Assembly: GCA_017935045.1 (NCBI GenBank)
Contig: JAGBIJ010000031.1
Span: 1 to 54,382, forward strand
Origin: Muribaculaceae bacterium
GTDB taxonomy: Bacteria > Bacteroidota > Bacteroidia > Bacteroidales > Muribaculaceae
Length of the DNA stretch: 54,382 bases
Reading direction: 5' to 3'
The notes beneath the pieces were generated by a model. It was not told the origin of the DNA, did no database searches, and was given only the letters and a program-made list of their open reading frames with translations. A program made the translations under genes and the position numbers. Positions 6,393-15,079 of the stretch are shown here, piece by piece. How positions within the stretch are numbered: the first letter of the stretch is position 1; every line of letters starts with the position of its first letter.

Positions 6393-7337
6393 ATGAAGTG
6401 TCTTTACTGTTATAAGCCGTTGGCGGAAGGCGAAGTCGATTACCATAAGGCTTGTGCCCGCAAAATATTTGAATCGACGACGGTACCAGTGTTGCCCTAT
6501 ACACGTGCCAATATCAAGGAACTGGCAAGGGAGATAGTGACGGCAAGCACGACCGTAACCGGTGTTCAGGCGAAGCTGTCGCTCGATATCTCACGCGGTC
6601 ATGTCGGGAAGCCTCAGCGGTTCACTATCGTAGGACAGTGGGGAAGGTTTATACTGAAACCGCAGACAGACCGCTTCGCCAATCTACCGGAGAATGAAGA
6701 TCTGACCATGCACATGGCGGAGGCAGCCGGAATCAAGACCGTGCCACATTCGCTGATACGGTTTGCCGACGGCGAACTATGCTACATCACCCGTCGCGTT
6801 GACCGAACGAAGAAAGGCGCCAAGATTGCTATGGAAGATATGTGCCAGCTCTCAGAACGACTTACCGAGGACAAGTACAAAGGTTCATACGAGCGTATTG
6901 CCAAATTAATACGCCAACATTCCTCTGCCCCATTGTTAGATGTCGTCAACTTTTGGGAAGTGGTGCTGTTTTCATGGCTGACAGGCAATGCCGACATGCA
7001 TCTGAAGAATTTCTCCCTCTTCAGTCCTGCCGACAACTATATGCTGACCCCGGCATACGACCTCCTGTCAACCGCTCTCGCCATGCCTGAGGATGACGAA
7101 GAACTGGCTTTGACTTTGAACGGCAAAAAGAAACGGATAAAGCGGGAAGATTTCGAGAAAGCGATGCGCGACAGCGGCATGGATGAAAAAGCCATAGCTA
7201 ACCTTTTCGCCCGATTCTCCAAAGCCATCCCCAAATGGCATGAGCTGATAAATGCCTCGTTCCTTCCGACGGATTTACAGGAAGCCTATCATGACAAGAT
7301 AGATACAATGGCAAAGAGAATTTCAATCACAGAGTAA
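6393..7337 (+). CDS. hipT: HipT-like serine/threonine kinase toxin (HipA kinase domain)
   Basis: A 314-residue HipA-family kinase lacking the N-terminal subdomain supplied by HipS. It begins with a probable zinc site (Cys3, Cys6, His18, Cys21). The flexible Gly-rich/P-loop region TASTTVTGVQAKLSL spans residues 50-64; autophosphorylation of Ser/Thr here is how HipA kinases are regulated, and this one is Thr-rich. The ATP-binding Lys is in FILKP (Lys89), the catalytic loop NADMHLKN is at 199-206 with Asp201, and the metal-binding AYD is at 221-223. All catalytic residues are present. HipA/HipT kinases phosphorylate aminoacyl-tRNA synthetases (GltX or TrpS) and halt growth; the target here is unknown. 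The start is 34 nt after the S23 gene, inside its AT-rich flank. Confidence 0.88.
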   Translation: MKCLYCYKPLAEGEVDYHKACARKIFESTTVPVLPYTRANIKELAREIVTASTTVTGVQAKLSLDISRGHVGKPQRFTIVGQWGRFILKPQTDRFANLPENEDLTMHMAEAAGIKTVPHSLIRFADGELCYITRRVDRTKKGAKIAMEDMCQLSERLTEDKYKGSYERIAKLIRQHSSAPLLDVVNFWEVVLFSWLTGNADMHLKNFSLFSPADNYMLTPAYDLLSTALAMPEDDEELALTLNGKKKRIKREDFEKAMRDSGMDEKAIANLFARFSKAIPKWHELINASFLPTDLQEAYHDKIDTMAKRISITE

Positions 7338-7520
7338 AAGATATTTATTTAAGATGCGTCAGCAGTGCCCGACAGATGCTAATCATGATTATAGCCGGTA
7401 TCACGCATGTAATGCCGATTTCCTCAAACAATCTTCTGTGGTTGCTATGCTCTCGCCCAATGGGTCGGTATTAGTTACTGTTTCAAAGGTAACTAAATTC
7501 TGCCGAAACGGCATCTCTTT

Positions 7521-8429
7521 TCATTCACTTTGATGAAAGCCGTTCCTGTCAGTTTCATTTATCTGTAATAATTGTAATTCAACATGTCTGTAAAACGAGG
7601 CTTCAATTAACTCTGACAGCATTTCAATATTAATCTTTCGCATCTTTTTATTCAATCCATCCTCCAGATATCCTCTAAGCTCGTAGATATCAAAACAATC
7701 GCAATAAAATGTATTGCATGCAACAACGGCATTGTAACTACTGCCATCAGTAGCATTTGCGACCTCTGGCGTAAAATCTCCACTAATCCAAACATCTGGG
7801 TTAGTCTTTTTTTTAATCTGACGGTCAATTTCTTCAATATTTCCAGTCAGAACAGCATGACAAAGTAGACATTCATCTGCATCATATCCTTTCTTTATCA
7901 AGTAATCAAGGTCGCCATCCAGTATTTCATCCATATCACAATCTACAAAATGCCCCCTCTCTTCAGGGAATAGAGAATAGTCAACATCGCCTGCAAAATC
8001 AAGTCCATTGCTTTCAAAATATTTCAGGAGACATCTGCAATTATTTAAAGAAGGAACCACGACATTATTGTAATAATCATTGACCCAATTGGTGTCCTCA
8101 AGTAAAATCTCATTGCATTTCACAAGCCAATATAATGGGAACGGCTTATTCAATAAACCTATGTTCTCCAGTAAAGACTTGGAATATCTCTTAGTTTCTA
8201 AAATATCAATGGCTTCATCTGCCATGTTTTGAAAAACACAGCAAATTAAGCGGGAATCAATGTCATTGACAAACATAAGAAGATTATCATCAGAATTCAG
8301 TTTCAAAATTAATACAATTTCATGAGTCTTGCAACCTAATCCTGTCAAATCTTTAAGAAATGCAAAATCATTCCATACATTAAAATGATAACATAGAAAT
8401 TCTTTTATCTTATCGGCCTCGTTTTTCAA
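7521..8429 (-). CDS. Hypothetical protein, weakly ankyrin-like
   Basis: A 302-residue, Cys- and Asp-rich soluble protein with no signal peptide or membrane segment. I do not recognise a family. The stretch DLDYLIKKGYDADECLLCHAVLTGNIEEIDRQI (about residues 185-217) has the rhythm of an ankyrin repeat pair, and two Cys pairs (CLLC, CDC) are present. The only in-frame start before the frame closes is TTG at 8429; the next ATG would remove 50 residues. It is AT-richer than the genes to its right and sits beside the hip module, so it is probably accessory. Stand-alone proteins of this build are often immunity or effector-neutralising proteins, but that is only a guess. Confidence 0.6.
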   Translation of the reverse strand: MKNEADKIKEFLCYHFNVWNDFAFLKDLTGLGCKTHEIVLILKLNSDDNLLMFVNDIDSRLICCVFQNMADEAIDILETKRYSKSLLENIGLLNKPFPLYWLVKCNEILLEDTNWVNDYYNNVVVPSLNNCRCLLKYFESNGLDFAGDVDYSLFPEERGHFVDCDMDEILDGDLDYLIKKGYDADECLLCHAVLTGNIEEIDRQIKKKTNPDVWISGDFTPEVANATDGSSYNAVVACNTFYCDCFDIYELRGYLEDGLNKKMRKINIEMLSELIEASFYRHVELQLLQINETDRNGFHQSE

Positions 8430-8608
8430 TAAGCACTAATTTTACTTTGCGCTTTAGACGTTTAACTGAAATTCTGACACAAAGTAAATAGAAATACTCG
8501 CCACCGCTTTTTTTCAGTTGACATGCTGTTCACAAGTTTGTAGTGGGCAATATTAAAGATGCGGCTGCCGCTTATGCATAACTGTCGAAACGTTAAAAAG
8601 AGTGGGAA

Positions 8609-8641
8609 GGCTTGTCGTCTTGAAGGAAAATTGTAATTTTG
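8609..8641 (+). promoter_or_regulatory. Promoter of the acyltransferase gene
   Basis: TTG at 8612-8614 and -7 box TAATTTTG at 8634-8641, spaced 19 nt, with a 28-nt leader to the ATG at 8670. Confidence 0.65.
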
Positions 8642-8669
8642 CATCCCGAAAACCAACGAATCATCTTAC

Positions 8670-9737
8670 ATGACTTTAACAAGTCTTATCAACACTGTCT
8701 TACACCATCGCTCCATCCGGCTGGCCGCACAACCGGCCGTCTGTACTGCGGCGAAGGGCTCAAGGATAGAATTCATCGATCTGGCAAAGGGAGTGTGCAT
8801 ACTGCTCGTAGTATTGCTTCATTCTGAAGTTCTTCCTTTCGATCTTCCTAACTTCAAGGCTGTCAGGATGCCGTTGTACTTCATTCTGTCCGGACTTTTC
8901 TTCCGCGATTACGGCAACATCGCCGTCTTTCTTGAGAAAAAGATAAACCGTATGGTGGTGCCTTTTCTGTTCTTCATTTTTCTAAATCTCGCCATCTACT
9001 TCGCCATACAACTGCTGGTAACCGGGCAGCCTGTGCATTGGGAGTGGATATACATGCCATTCACAGACCGCATATATGTCAACTATCCCCTGTGGTTTCT
9101 GATTTGTCTGTTCAATGTAAATGTAATTTTCTCGCTCATCTACCGCCTGACACGAATCTCTTCAATACAGATGGGAATGTGCCTGGCATGCGCGGCCACC
9201 GGCTATTATCTCTTTCGACAGGGCATCCAGCTGCCGCTGCATCTCGACACTGCCCTTACGGCCATGCCGTTCTTTTGCGCGGGCCGTCTGCTTGCGGGTA
9301 CAACACTCTTTTTCCCAAACAGATACGACAACCTGAGCATGCCTATGGGCATCGGCCTATGCGCTCTGTCATTCCTTATATATTCTGTCGGCGGTACCCA
9401 GTGCATTGACTTCCTGTCCAACCAGTATTTCGGGTCGCTTCCGCTGATATATCTTAATTCGCTGCTCTTTACAATAGGTATAATGATGATTTGCAAATCC
9501 ATAGGTCATCTGCCCGTAATATCATACATGGGGCGGTATTCCATCATTATACTCTGCACACATTATCTGTATCTGCTTAACATAGGCACTGTACTCAATC
9601 ACTTTGTCGACCCGGTCACTGCCAAATGGGGCACTATATTCGGGATGACAATTCTGTTGAGCTTTACCATACCTCTTTGCCGTCGATATCTTCCTCGATT
9701 CACGGCACAGAAGGATCTGATACACATTGTAAAATAA
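8670..9737 (+). CDS. Membrane acyltransferase, acyltransferase_3 (OafA-like) family
   Basis: A 355-residue inner-membrane protein with about ten hydrophobic helices. The N-terminal core motif RIEFIDLAKGVCILLVVLLHS (around residues 32-52) carries the family His, followed by MPLYFILSGLFFRDY and the basic loop KKINRMVVPFLFF. Members transfer acetyl or other acyl groups onto extracytoplasmic sugars (O-antigen, exopolysaccharide) or other acceptors. The ~30 residues before the core are an ordinary non-membrane extension. It is monocistronic, with its own promoter and a strong convergent terminator downstream. The acceptor is not predictable. Confidence 0.88.
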   Translation: MTLTSLINTVLHHRSIRLAAQPAVCTAAKGSRIEFIDLAKGVCILLVVLLHSEVLPFDLPNFKAVRMPLYFILSGLFFRDYGNIAVFLEKKINRMVVPFLFFIFLNLAIYFAIQLLVTGQPVHWEWIYMPFTDRIYVNYPLWFLICLFNVNVIFSLIYRLTRISSIQMGMCLACAATGYYLFRQGIQLPLHLDTALTAMPFFCAGRLLAGTTLFFPNRYDNLSMPMGIGLCALSFLIYSVGGTQCIDFLSNQYFGSLPLIYLNSLLFTIGIMMICKSIGHLPVISYMGRYSIIILCTHYLYLLNIGTVLNHFVDPVTAKWGTIFGMTILLSFTIPLCRRYLPRFTAQKDLIHIVK

Positions 9738-9754
9738 TACAGTTTGTAAAAACA

Positions 9755-9789
9755 GCACGGCGGGCGGCCCCAGAAGCCGCCCGCCGTGC
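9755..9789. terminator. Bidirectional terminator
   Basis: Perfect 14-bp GC stem (GCACGGCGGGCGGC / GCCGCCCGCCGTGC) between convergent genes. The minus-strand side is followed by TGTTTTTA. Confidence 0.85.
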
Positions 9790-9812
9790 ATATTTCATAT
9801 AGAGCTAACTCC

Positions 9813-10196
9813 TCAATTATTCTGACGGAGCTGCTCAAGCCGGGAAGCGATTCTGCGGCTTTCTTCCTCCAGTGCCTGAATCTGAGCCTCGCGCCGCTTT
9901 TCCAGCGTCGCGCCTACGGTCTGACGCAGCGCTTCAAGCTCGTGGCTGACAGCCGAGGCATCGTCTTCGGCAAATTCCGGAGCGTTTACTATCATCTGCC
10001 CTACCTTTTTCAGCATGTCGGTAATCTCACGCGTACTGCGGGGCGTGCTTTCCTGTATCCGCACCTTGCGGCGCCATTGCATGATCGAACTGTACTGCTT
10101 ATTCAAGTCTTTCGATCGGAAGCGTTCACATGCCTCTGGGCCGCGGCCTTGTAAAAATTCGTCGATATATTTGTTTACAGTATCCTGTCTGCTCAT
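9813..10196 (-). CDS. Hypothetical coiled-coil protein
   Basis: A 127-residue soluble, charged protein beginning MSRQDTVNKYIDEF. The N-terminal half carries a basic segment (QWRRKVRIQ). The C-terminal half, from about residue 65, is a heptad-patterned Glu/Arg/Gln coiled coil ending RIASRLEQLRQNN. I chose the ATG at 10196 because a -7 box TAAATTTG lies at 10230-10223; a longer in-frame start upstream would put the promoter inside the gene. I recognise no family. It may be a DNA- or ribosome-associated oligomer, but nothing shows this. Confidence 0.7.
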   Translation of the reverse strand: MSRQDTVNKYIDEFLQGRGPEACERFRSKDLNKQYSSIMQWRRKVRIQESTPRSTREITDMLKKVGQMIVNAPEFAEDDASAVSHELEALRQTVGATLEKRREAQIQALEEESRRIASRLEQLRQNN

Positions 10197-10222
10197 AATT
10201 ATTCGTTTTTTCGTTCTGACTG

Positions 10223-10230
10223 CAAATTTA
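10223..10230 (-). promoter_or_regulatory. -7 box of the coiled-coil gene
   Basis: TAAATTTG on the minus strand followed by CAG, about 27 nt upstream of the ATG at 10196. Confidence 0.55.
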
Positions 10231-10352
10231 CGAAAATTATCTGACATTACATCCCGGCTGCGTCATTAACTTTTTTTTAATCTCGGCTGTTAAACCTTTT
10301 TTATACGTGCGTGTCTAACCTTCGGAATAATTATTAAAGACCTTTATTATTA

Positions 10353-12812
10353 ATGAAACGAGTGATGTTCGCCGCCGCAGCGCTTTCCGTGGCTCTTACT
10401 TGCCTGGCCGAAGGCAAGATTACGGGCAACGTGACTAATAAAGCTACCGGAGAGGCAATTGACTACGCCAATGTACAGCTCATCGATGCCAAAACAGGCA
10501 AAGCGCTGACTATCGGCACCAATACAGATGAAAATGGAAACTTTACCATATCGGGCGTGCCCGACGGCTCTTACTTGGTAAGGATTACCAACTTAGGCAG
10601 CATCAGCCAGGAGAGACCAGCCACGGTCAAGGGCGCTGACGTAAACATAGGCAAGGTACGGCTTGCCGAAGACGCAAAGCTTCTTAACGAAGTGGTGGTT
10701 ACCGGACAGGCCTCGACCATGAAGTTTGAGCTGGACCGAAAGGTCTTTACCGTAGGCAACGACATTACCACAGCCGGCTCCTCGGCCAGCGAACTGCTGG
10801 AATCCATACCTTCGGTCGAGGTTGACCAGGACGGCGAAGTCAGTCTGCGAGGGAACTCGTCGGTCACAGTGTGGATCAACGGTAAGGAGAGCGGTCTTAC
10901 TGCCGACAACCGGGCTCAGATTCTGGAACAGATTCCGGGCGAGACTATTGAGAAAATCGAAGTCATTACCAACCCTTCGGCCAAATATAGTCCTGAAGGC
11001 ACGGCTGGTATAATCAACATTGTACTCAAGAAAGACCGGCGTGGCGGTTACTTCGGCAGCGCGGAAATCGGAGCCAATTCACGCGGAGGAGGCAATGTAA
11101 ATTTCTCCATCAACTATAATACTGCCAAATGGGATACGTACGCCTCTATAGGCTTCCGTATGCGTCATAATTCGGGCGGTTCGTCATCGCGCCGCAGCTA
11201 TGACAACGGCAATTTCCTCAACTCCGACGGCGACAGCAAGAACCACGGCAACAACCTGTTCCTGCGCCTGGGCGCCACATATCATCTTACCGACAACGAT
11301 GACATCAGCGCAAGCGCTTTCGGCATGCTGGGCCACCGCTGGGGCCACACCCTGACCGAATACGCTTCCAATCTTCCTTCCCACTGGCTTACCAACTCCA
11401 ATCTGGCACGTACCACCAACGATATGCGCGGCGCCCATGCCGAACTCGGCTACACTCACCGATGGAGCGACACTCACTCGCTGGATATGACCGTAGGCTA
11501 CAATCACTGGGGAGGTCCCGGATGGAACAGTTATCTGCAGCACCAGGACTGGGGCGACGACTACGACATCGCCGACGTTTATCAGGAGCAGACCCAGAAC
11601 ATTGGCACCAATGCCGTGGAAGCCAAGCTCGATTATACCAATCAGCTGCTTCCGTGGTTGAAACTGGAAGCGGGCTACAACGGCAATTATTCGCACGAGA
11701 ATACACCCGTCAGCACCCTGCAGGGTACCAGCGACGAAGACATGACAATTAATCCGGCTCTGTGGAACCGATTCATGTATACCAACAACATCACGGCTTT
11801 CTACGCCACTCTCGGAGGCAAGTACCGCGCTTTAAGTTTCTCGGCCGGATTGCGTGCGGAGGCATGGCAGATACGTGCCAAGAGCCTGGCCTACGGACAG
11901 ACCCGCGACGAAGTGGAGCCTTACAAGCGCAACGATTTCGCCCTGTTCCCCTCGGCTTTCGTATCATGGGCGCTCCCTCACGACAACGAACTTCAGGTCA
12001 ACTACACGCGGCGCATACGCCGTCCGTGGGGCGGTCAGCTCAATTCATTCCGCAATATCTCGGACCCCACCAATATCTCTTACGGCAACGAGGAACTGCA
12101 GCCGCAGTACAGCAACGCCTTTGAGCTGAATTATATCAAGAGTTTCCCCAACCACGTATTGAGCGTATCGGCCTATCTGCGCACTACAAGCAACACGATG
12201 AACCGTATCAGTTATATCGTGGACGGTATCATGTACACCACCTCGGCCAATGCCGGTAACCAGACAGACGCCGGATGCGAGCTGGTAATGAAAAACTCGC
12301 TGTTCCACAACGTACTCAATCTGACCACGACGGCCAACCTATACAACAACCACGTAAGCGCATGGTCACTGGATTTCCCCTTTGAAGGCCAGCTCATCCC
12401 CGTAAGCGGCGAAAAACGCAACTCATTTGCATGGGACATACGCTGCATGGCGAGCGTGCGTCTGCCGTGGGACATCAGCTTCCAGGTCACAGGCCGCTAT
12501 AACTCCAAGCAGCTCACGGCTCAGGGCAACCGTGCCGCAGGCTGGAATGTCGATGCGGGCTTGCGCAAGACTGTAGGCAACTGGAGCTTTTCGCTCAACT
12601 GCCGCGACATCTTCGACTCACGCCGCATGCACTCCTATACTTACGGCATAGCCGACGGCATAGCTTATACTCAGGAAAACAAACGCTGGCGCGGCGGACG
12701 CAATCTGCGGCTCACTGTCAAGTATTCATTCGGCAATATGAAAGCCAAACGCAGCAAGACACAGATGGACGAGCCTATGGATGGATCCGGCTATGGCTCA
12801 GACATGGAGTAA
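10353..12812 (+). CDS. Outer membrane beta-barrel receptor, TonB-dependent-receptor-like (OMP_b-brl_3 type)
   Basis: An 819-residue outer membrane protein. After a signal peptide (residues ~1-19) come a carboxypeptidase-regulatory-like beta-sandwich (GKITGNVTNKATGEAIDYANVQL to VRLAEDAK, ~22-110), a plug-like domain (LNEVVVTGQ, SASELLESIPSVEVDQDGEVSLRG, IEKIEVITNPSAKYSPEGTAGIINIVLKK, to ~230) and a long barrel with alternating aromatic strands. This order matches the Bacteroidetes family of TonB-dependent-receptor relatives with PF14905-type barrels, and there is no SusD partner. The C terminus (Lys/Met-rich tail) extends past the last strand. It is followed 30 nt later by a secreted GHL10 glycosidase, so the pair may act on a glycan or peptidoglycan-like substrate. 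Confidence 0.88.
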   Translation: MKRVMFAAAALSVALTCLAEGKITGNVTNKATGEAIDYANVQLIDAKTGKALTIGTNTDENGNFTISGVPDGSYLVRITNLGSISQERPATVKGADVNIGKVRLAEDAKLLNEVVVTGQASTMKFELDRKVFTVGNDITTAGSSASELLESIPSVEVDQDGEVSLRGNSSVTVWINGKESGLTADNRAQILEQIPGETIEKIEVITNPSAKYSPEGTAGIINIVLKKDRRGGYFGSAEIGANSRGGGNVNFSINYNTAKWDTYASIGFRMRHNSGGSSSRRSYDNGNFLNSDGDSKNHGNNLFLRLGATYHLTDNDDISASAFGMLGHRWGHTLTEYASNLPSHWLTNSNLARTTNDMRGAHAELGYTHRWSDTHSLDMTVGYNHWGGPGWNSYLQHQDWGDDYDIADVYQEQTQNIGTNAVEAKLDYTNQLLPWLKLEAGYNGNYSHENTPVSTLQGTSDEDMTINPALWNRFMYTNNITAFYATLGGKYRALSFSAGLRAEAWQIRAKSLAYGQTRDEVEPYKRNDFALFPSAFVSWALPHDNELQVNYTRRIRRPWGGQLNSFRNISDPTNISYGNEELQPQYSNAFELNYIKSFPNHVLSVSAYLRTTSNTMNRISYIVDGIMYTTSANAGNQTDAGCELVMKNSLFHNVLNLTTTANLYNNHVSAWSLDFPFEGQLIPVSGEKRNSFAWDIRCMASVRLPWDISFQVTGRYNSKQLTAQGNRAAGWNVDAGLRKTVGNWSFSLNCRDIFDSRRMHSYTYGIADGIAYTQENKRWRGGRNLRLTVKYSFGNMKAKRSKTQMDEPMDGSGYGSDME

Positions 12813-12842
12813 TAAATGCTCTACTTCCCACGTTATCACTTT

Positions 12843-14375
12843 ATGAAGACAATATCACGCATCATCTGCATGCTCGCGCTGGCTCTGGCCGCCGTAATGC
12901 AGTCCTCAGCCCAGGAGCCGGCTCCCAAACGCGAGTTTCGCGGAGCCTGGCTGCAGGTCATCGGCCAAAGCCAGTATATGAACAAGACTCCCGAGCAATG
13001 CCGCGCTTATATAGCCGGGCTGCTCGACAAACTTCAGGAAGCGGGATGCAACGCCGTAATTTTTCAGGTGCGCCCTACCGCCGACGCCCTGTACATATCT
13101 TCTATCGAACCGTGGAGCAAATGGCTTACCGGCAAACGCGGCAAAGCCCCTGACCCTGTATGGGATCCACTGGCTTTCATCATAGACGAGGCTCACAAGC
13201 GGGGAATGGAGCTGCACGCCTGGCTCAACCCCTACCGTGTGACATCCGATTCACGTGAGACTCTCCCTGCCGACCATATAAGCCGCAAGCACCCGGAGAG
13301 ATTCTTCCGTTTCGACAACAAAATCTTCTTTGACCCGGCCTATCAGGAAAACCGCGATTATATTTCAGACGTAATAGCCGACATAGTGACGCGCTACGAT
13401 GTAGACGCCATACACCTCGACGACTATTTTTACCCCTATCCGGGCGCCAACGGACAGCGTTTCGACGGCGACGGCGCAAGCTATGCCAAGTTCGGCAACG
13501 GGATGAACAAGGGGGACTGGCGGCGCGACAACGTCAACAAGCTTGTCGAGCAGCTCCACGCGCGCATCAAGAGTGTGAAACCGTGGGTGCGTTTCGGTAT
13601 CAGTCCTTTTGGTATCTGGCGCAACAAGCGCAACGACCCGCGCGGTTCCGAGAGCTCTGGTCTCCAGAATTACGACGACCTCTACGCCGATATTCTGCTT
13701 TGGGCCGAAAAAGGCTGGGTCGACTATCTTACCCCCCAGCTCTATTGGTCGCTCGACAAGAAAGTGGCACCCTCGCGCGGGCTGGCCAAATGGTGGAATG
13801 ATAATGTGCCTGAGACATGTTATCTCTATGTCGGTCAGAACACACAGGGTACGATGGACACACCCTGCGCCGGCTACCGCAACGAACTTCAGGCAAAAAT
13901 CGACCTCTCGCGCCGGCTGAAGAATATCGGCGGCAACGCCTGGTACCACGGTTACTGGGTTACCGGCAATTACAAAGGGGTGCTCGACGAACTTTCGTCC
14001 AACTTCCAGCGCACGCTCGCACTGCCCAGCGCCTACAAGGAGGAGAAAGGCGGCCCTCAGCCCATTACAGGCCTGCGTACTGGCAAGATGGACGGCAACA
14101 ACGTAATTACCTGGGACATTCCCGCTAATTTCCACGGTTACGGCTCAAAGGATATCGGAGTGAAAGGCAAGGAGGACGACGTGGTAAAATACGTAGTCTA
14201 CGAATTTTTCAAAGGAGAAACCGTAGATACATCCGATCCGGAGGCCATAATAGCCGTCACGCCCTACAACGCCGTGCGCCTCGACAACGCAGAGCCGGGC
14301 ACGACCTTCATAGTGACCGCGCTTGACCGGCTCAATCGTGAGTCGGTGCCATCGCGCAAATTGATAATCAAGTGA
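12843..14375 (+). CDS. Secreted glycoside hydrolase-like GHL10 family protein (YngK/DUF187)
   Basis: A 510-residue protein with a signal peptide (MKTISRIICMLALALAAVM, cleaved near residue 23, SSAQ) and a TIM-barrel of the GHL10 family. The family opening FRGAWLQVIGQ, AGCNAVIFQVRPTADALY, GMELHAWLNPYRV, VDAIHLDDYFYPYP and VRFGISPFGIWRN are all present. The Asp pair in HLDDYFYP and the following acidic residues are the presumed catalytic site. A fibronectin-like or CBM-like C-terminal segment begins near residue 405. Family members are thought to act on peptidoglycan or related glycans, but specificity is not established. I start at ATG 12843, 30 nt after the receptor stop; an upstream ATG at 12816 would spoil the signal peptide. 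Confidence 0.88.
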   Translation: MKTISRIICMLALALAAVMQSSAQEPAPKREFRGAWLQVIGQSQYMNKTPEQCRAYIAGLLDKLQEAGCNAVIFQVRPTADALYISSIEPWSKWLTGKRGKAPDPVWDPLAFIIDEAHKRGMELHAWLNPYRVTSDSRETLPADHISRKHPERFFRFDNKIFFDPAYQENRDYISDVIADIVTRYDVDAIHLDDYFYPYPGANGQRFDGDGASYAKFGNGMNKGDWRRDNVNKLVEQLHARIKSVKPWVRFGISPFGIWRNKRNDPRGSESSGLQNYDDLYADILLWAEKGWVDYLTPQLYWSLDKKVAPSRGLAKWWNDNVPETCYLYVGQNTQGTMDTPCAGYRNELQAKIDLSRRLKNIGGNAWYHGYWVTGNYKGVLDELSSNFQRTLALPSAYKEEKGGPQPITGLRTGKMDGNNVITWDIPANFHGYGSKDIGVKGKEDDVVKYVVYEFFKGETVDTSDPEAIIAVTPYNAVRLDNAEPGTTFIVTALDRLNRESVPSRKLIIK

Positions 14376-14392
14376 TTATCCCAAGACAATAC

Positions 14393-14430
14393 AAACCGCT
14401 CCGGCCTGCTTTTTCAGACCGGAGCGGTTT
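14393..14430. terminator. Bidirectional terminator
   Basis: 12-bp perfect stem AAACCGCTCCGG/CCGGAGCGGTTT with a T-rich loop, between convergent genes. Confidence 0.8.
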
Positions 14431-14449
14431 GCTATATATATACTGTGAC

Positions 14450-14953
14450 TTACAGATTAAAATAGTAAGTGCCTGTAGACAGCACCACATAAAAATTGAA
14501 ATTCTGCCCTCGCAGATAATATGATGTATTGACCGCCGGCACATCTACATCCACATTCCACATATTAGTCCACGGATCCCAGGCGTTGAGAACTTCGACA
14601 TCATACTGTATGCCATTGTAGTTATACGACACTCTCAGCGGCAACACGCGCCACACACCCTGGGCATCGTAGCCACAGGCCATCACGTTCATAATACCGT
14701 TGTTCTGCCATCCGGGATTGCTGACCGGCCCCATGCCCGGGCCCCAGCCACCGTAAGCCGGGCCCCACGGGCTGCCCCACGAGGGCCCCATCAGCGTATT
14801 GGACGGAGCCATGCCTCCGGGAGCCGGCAGGCTGTTTCCGCCGCCCATTCCGCCGCCCGGAGCCATTCCTCCCGGAACCGGAAGACTCGACTGCGCTAAC
14901 GCGCAAGCGCAAACTACGGCTAAACTCGCTATTGTCAATACAATTTTCTTCAT
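14450..14953 (-). CDS. Secreted Gly/Pro/Met-rich hypothetical protein
   Basis: A 167-residue exported protein. The signal peptide MKKIVLTIASLAVVCACALAQ ends at about residue 21. Residues 22-85 are low complexity, with two copies of a LP(A/V)PGGMAP unit and Gly-Trp-Pro-rich WGSPWGP/WGPGMGP runs. The C-terminal ~75 residues form a compact beta-rich domain (VLPLRVSYNYNGIQYDVEVLNAW, then YYFNL at the end). No Cys lipobox is present. The family is unknown to me. The low-complexity linker followed by a small domain suggests a surface or periplasmic structural protein. The ATG at 14953 is preferred over one 9 nt upstream because it starts the Lys-rich n-region. Confidence 0.7.
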   Translation of the reverse strand: MKKIVLTIASLAVVCACALAQSSLPVPGGMAPGGGMGGGNSLPAPGGMAPSNTLMGPSWGSPWGPAYGGWGPGMGPVSNPGWQNNGIMNVMACGYDAQGVWRVLPLRVSYNYNGIQYDVEVLNAWDPWTNMWNVDVDVPAVNTSYYLRGQNFNFYVVLSTGTYYFNL

Positions 14954-15043
14954 AATTTCCATTATTTATTTTTATAACATCCTGACTCCCGATTGGTTTA
15001 ACGCCCCGAAGCGATTTTGCAGACACTAAAAACGGTCATTTCA

Positions 15044-15075
15044 TTTTGAAAATCTGACGGATTTTATTAATTTTG
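15044..15075 (+). promoter_or_regulatory. Near-consensus promoter with almost no leader
   Basis: -33 TTTTG (15044-15048), 19-nt spacer, -7 TAATTTTG (15068-15075). The first ATG is only 4 nt downstream. Confidence 0.75.
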
Positions 15076-15079
15076 CAAA

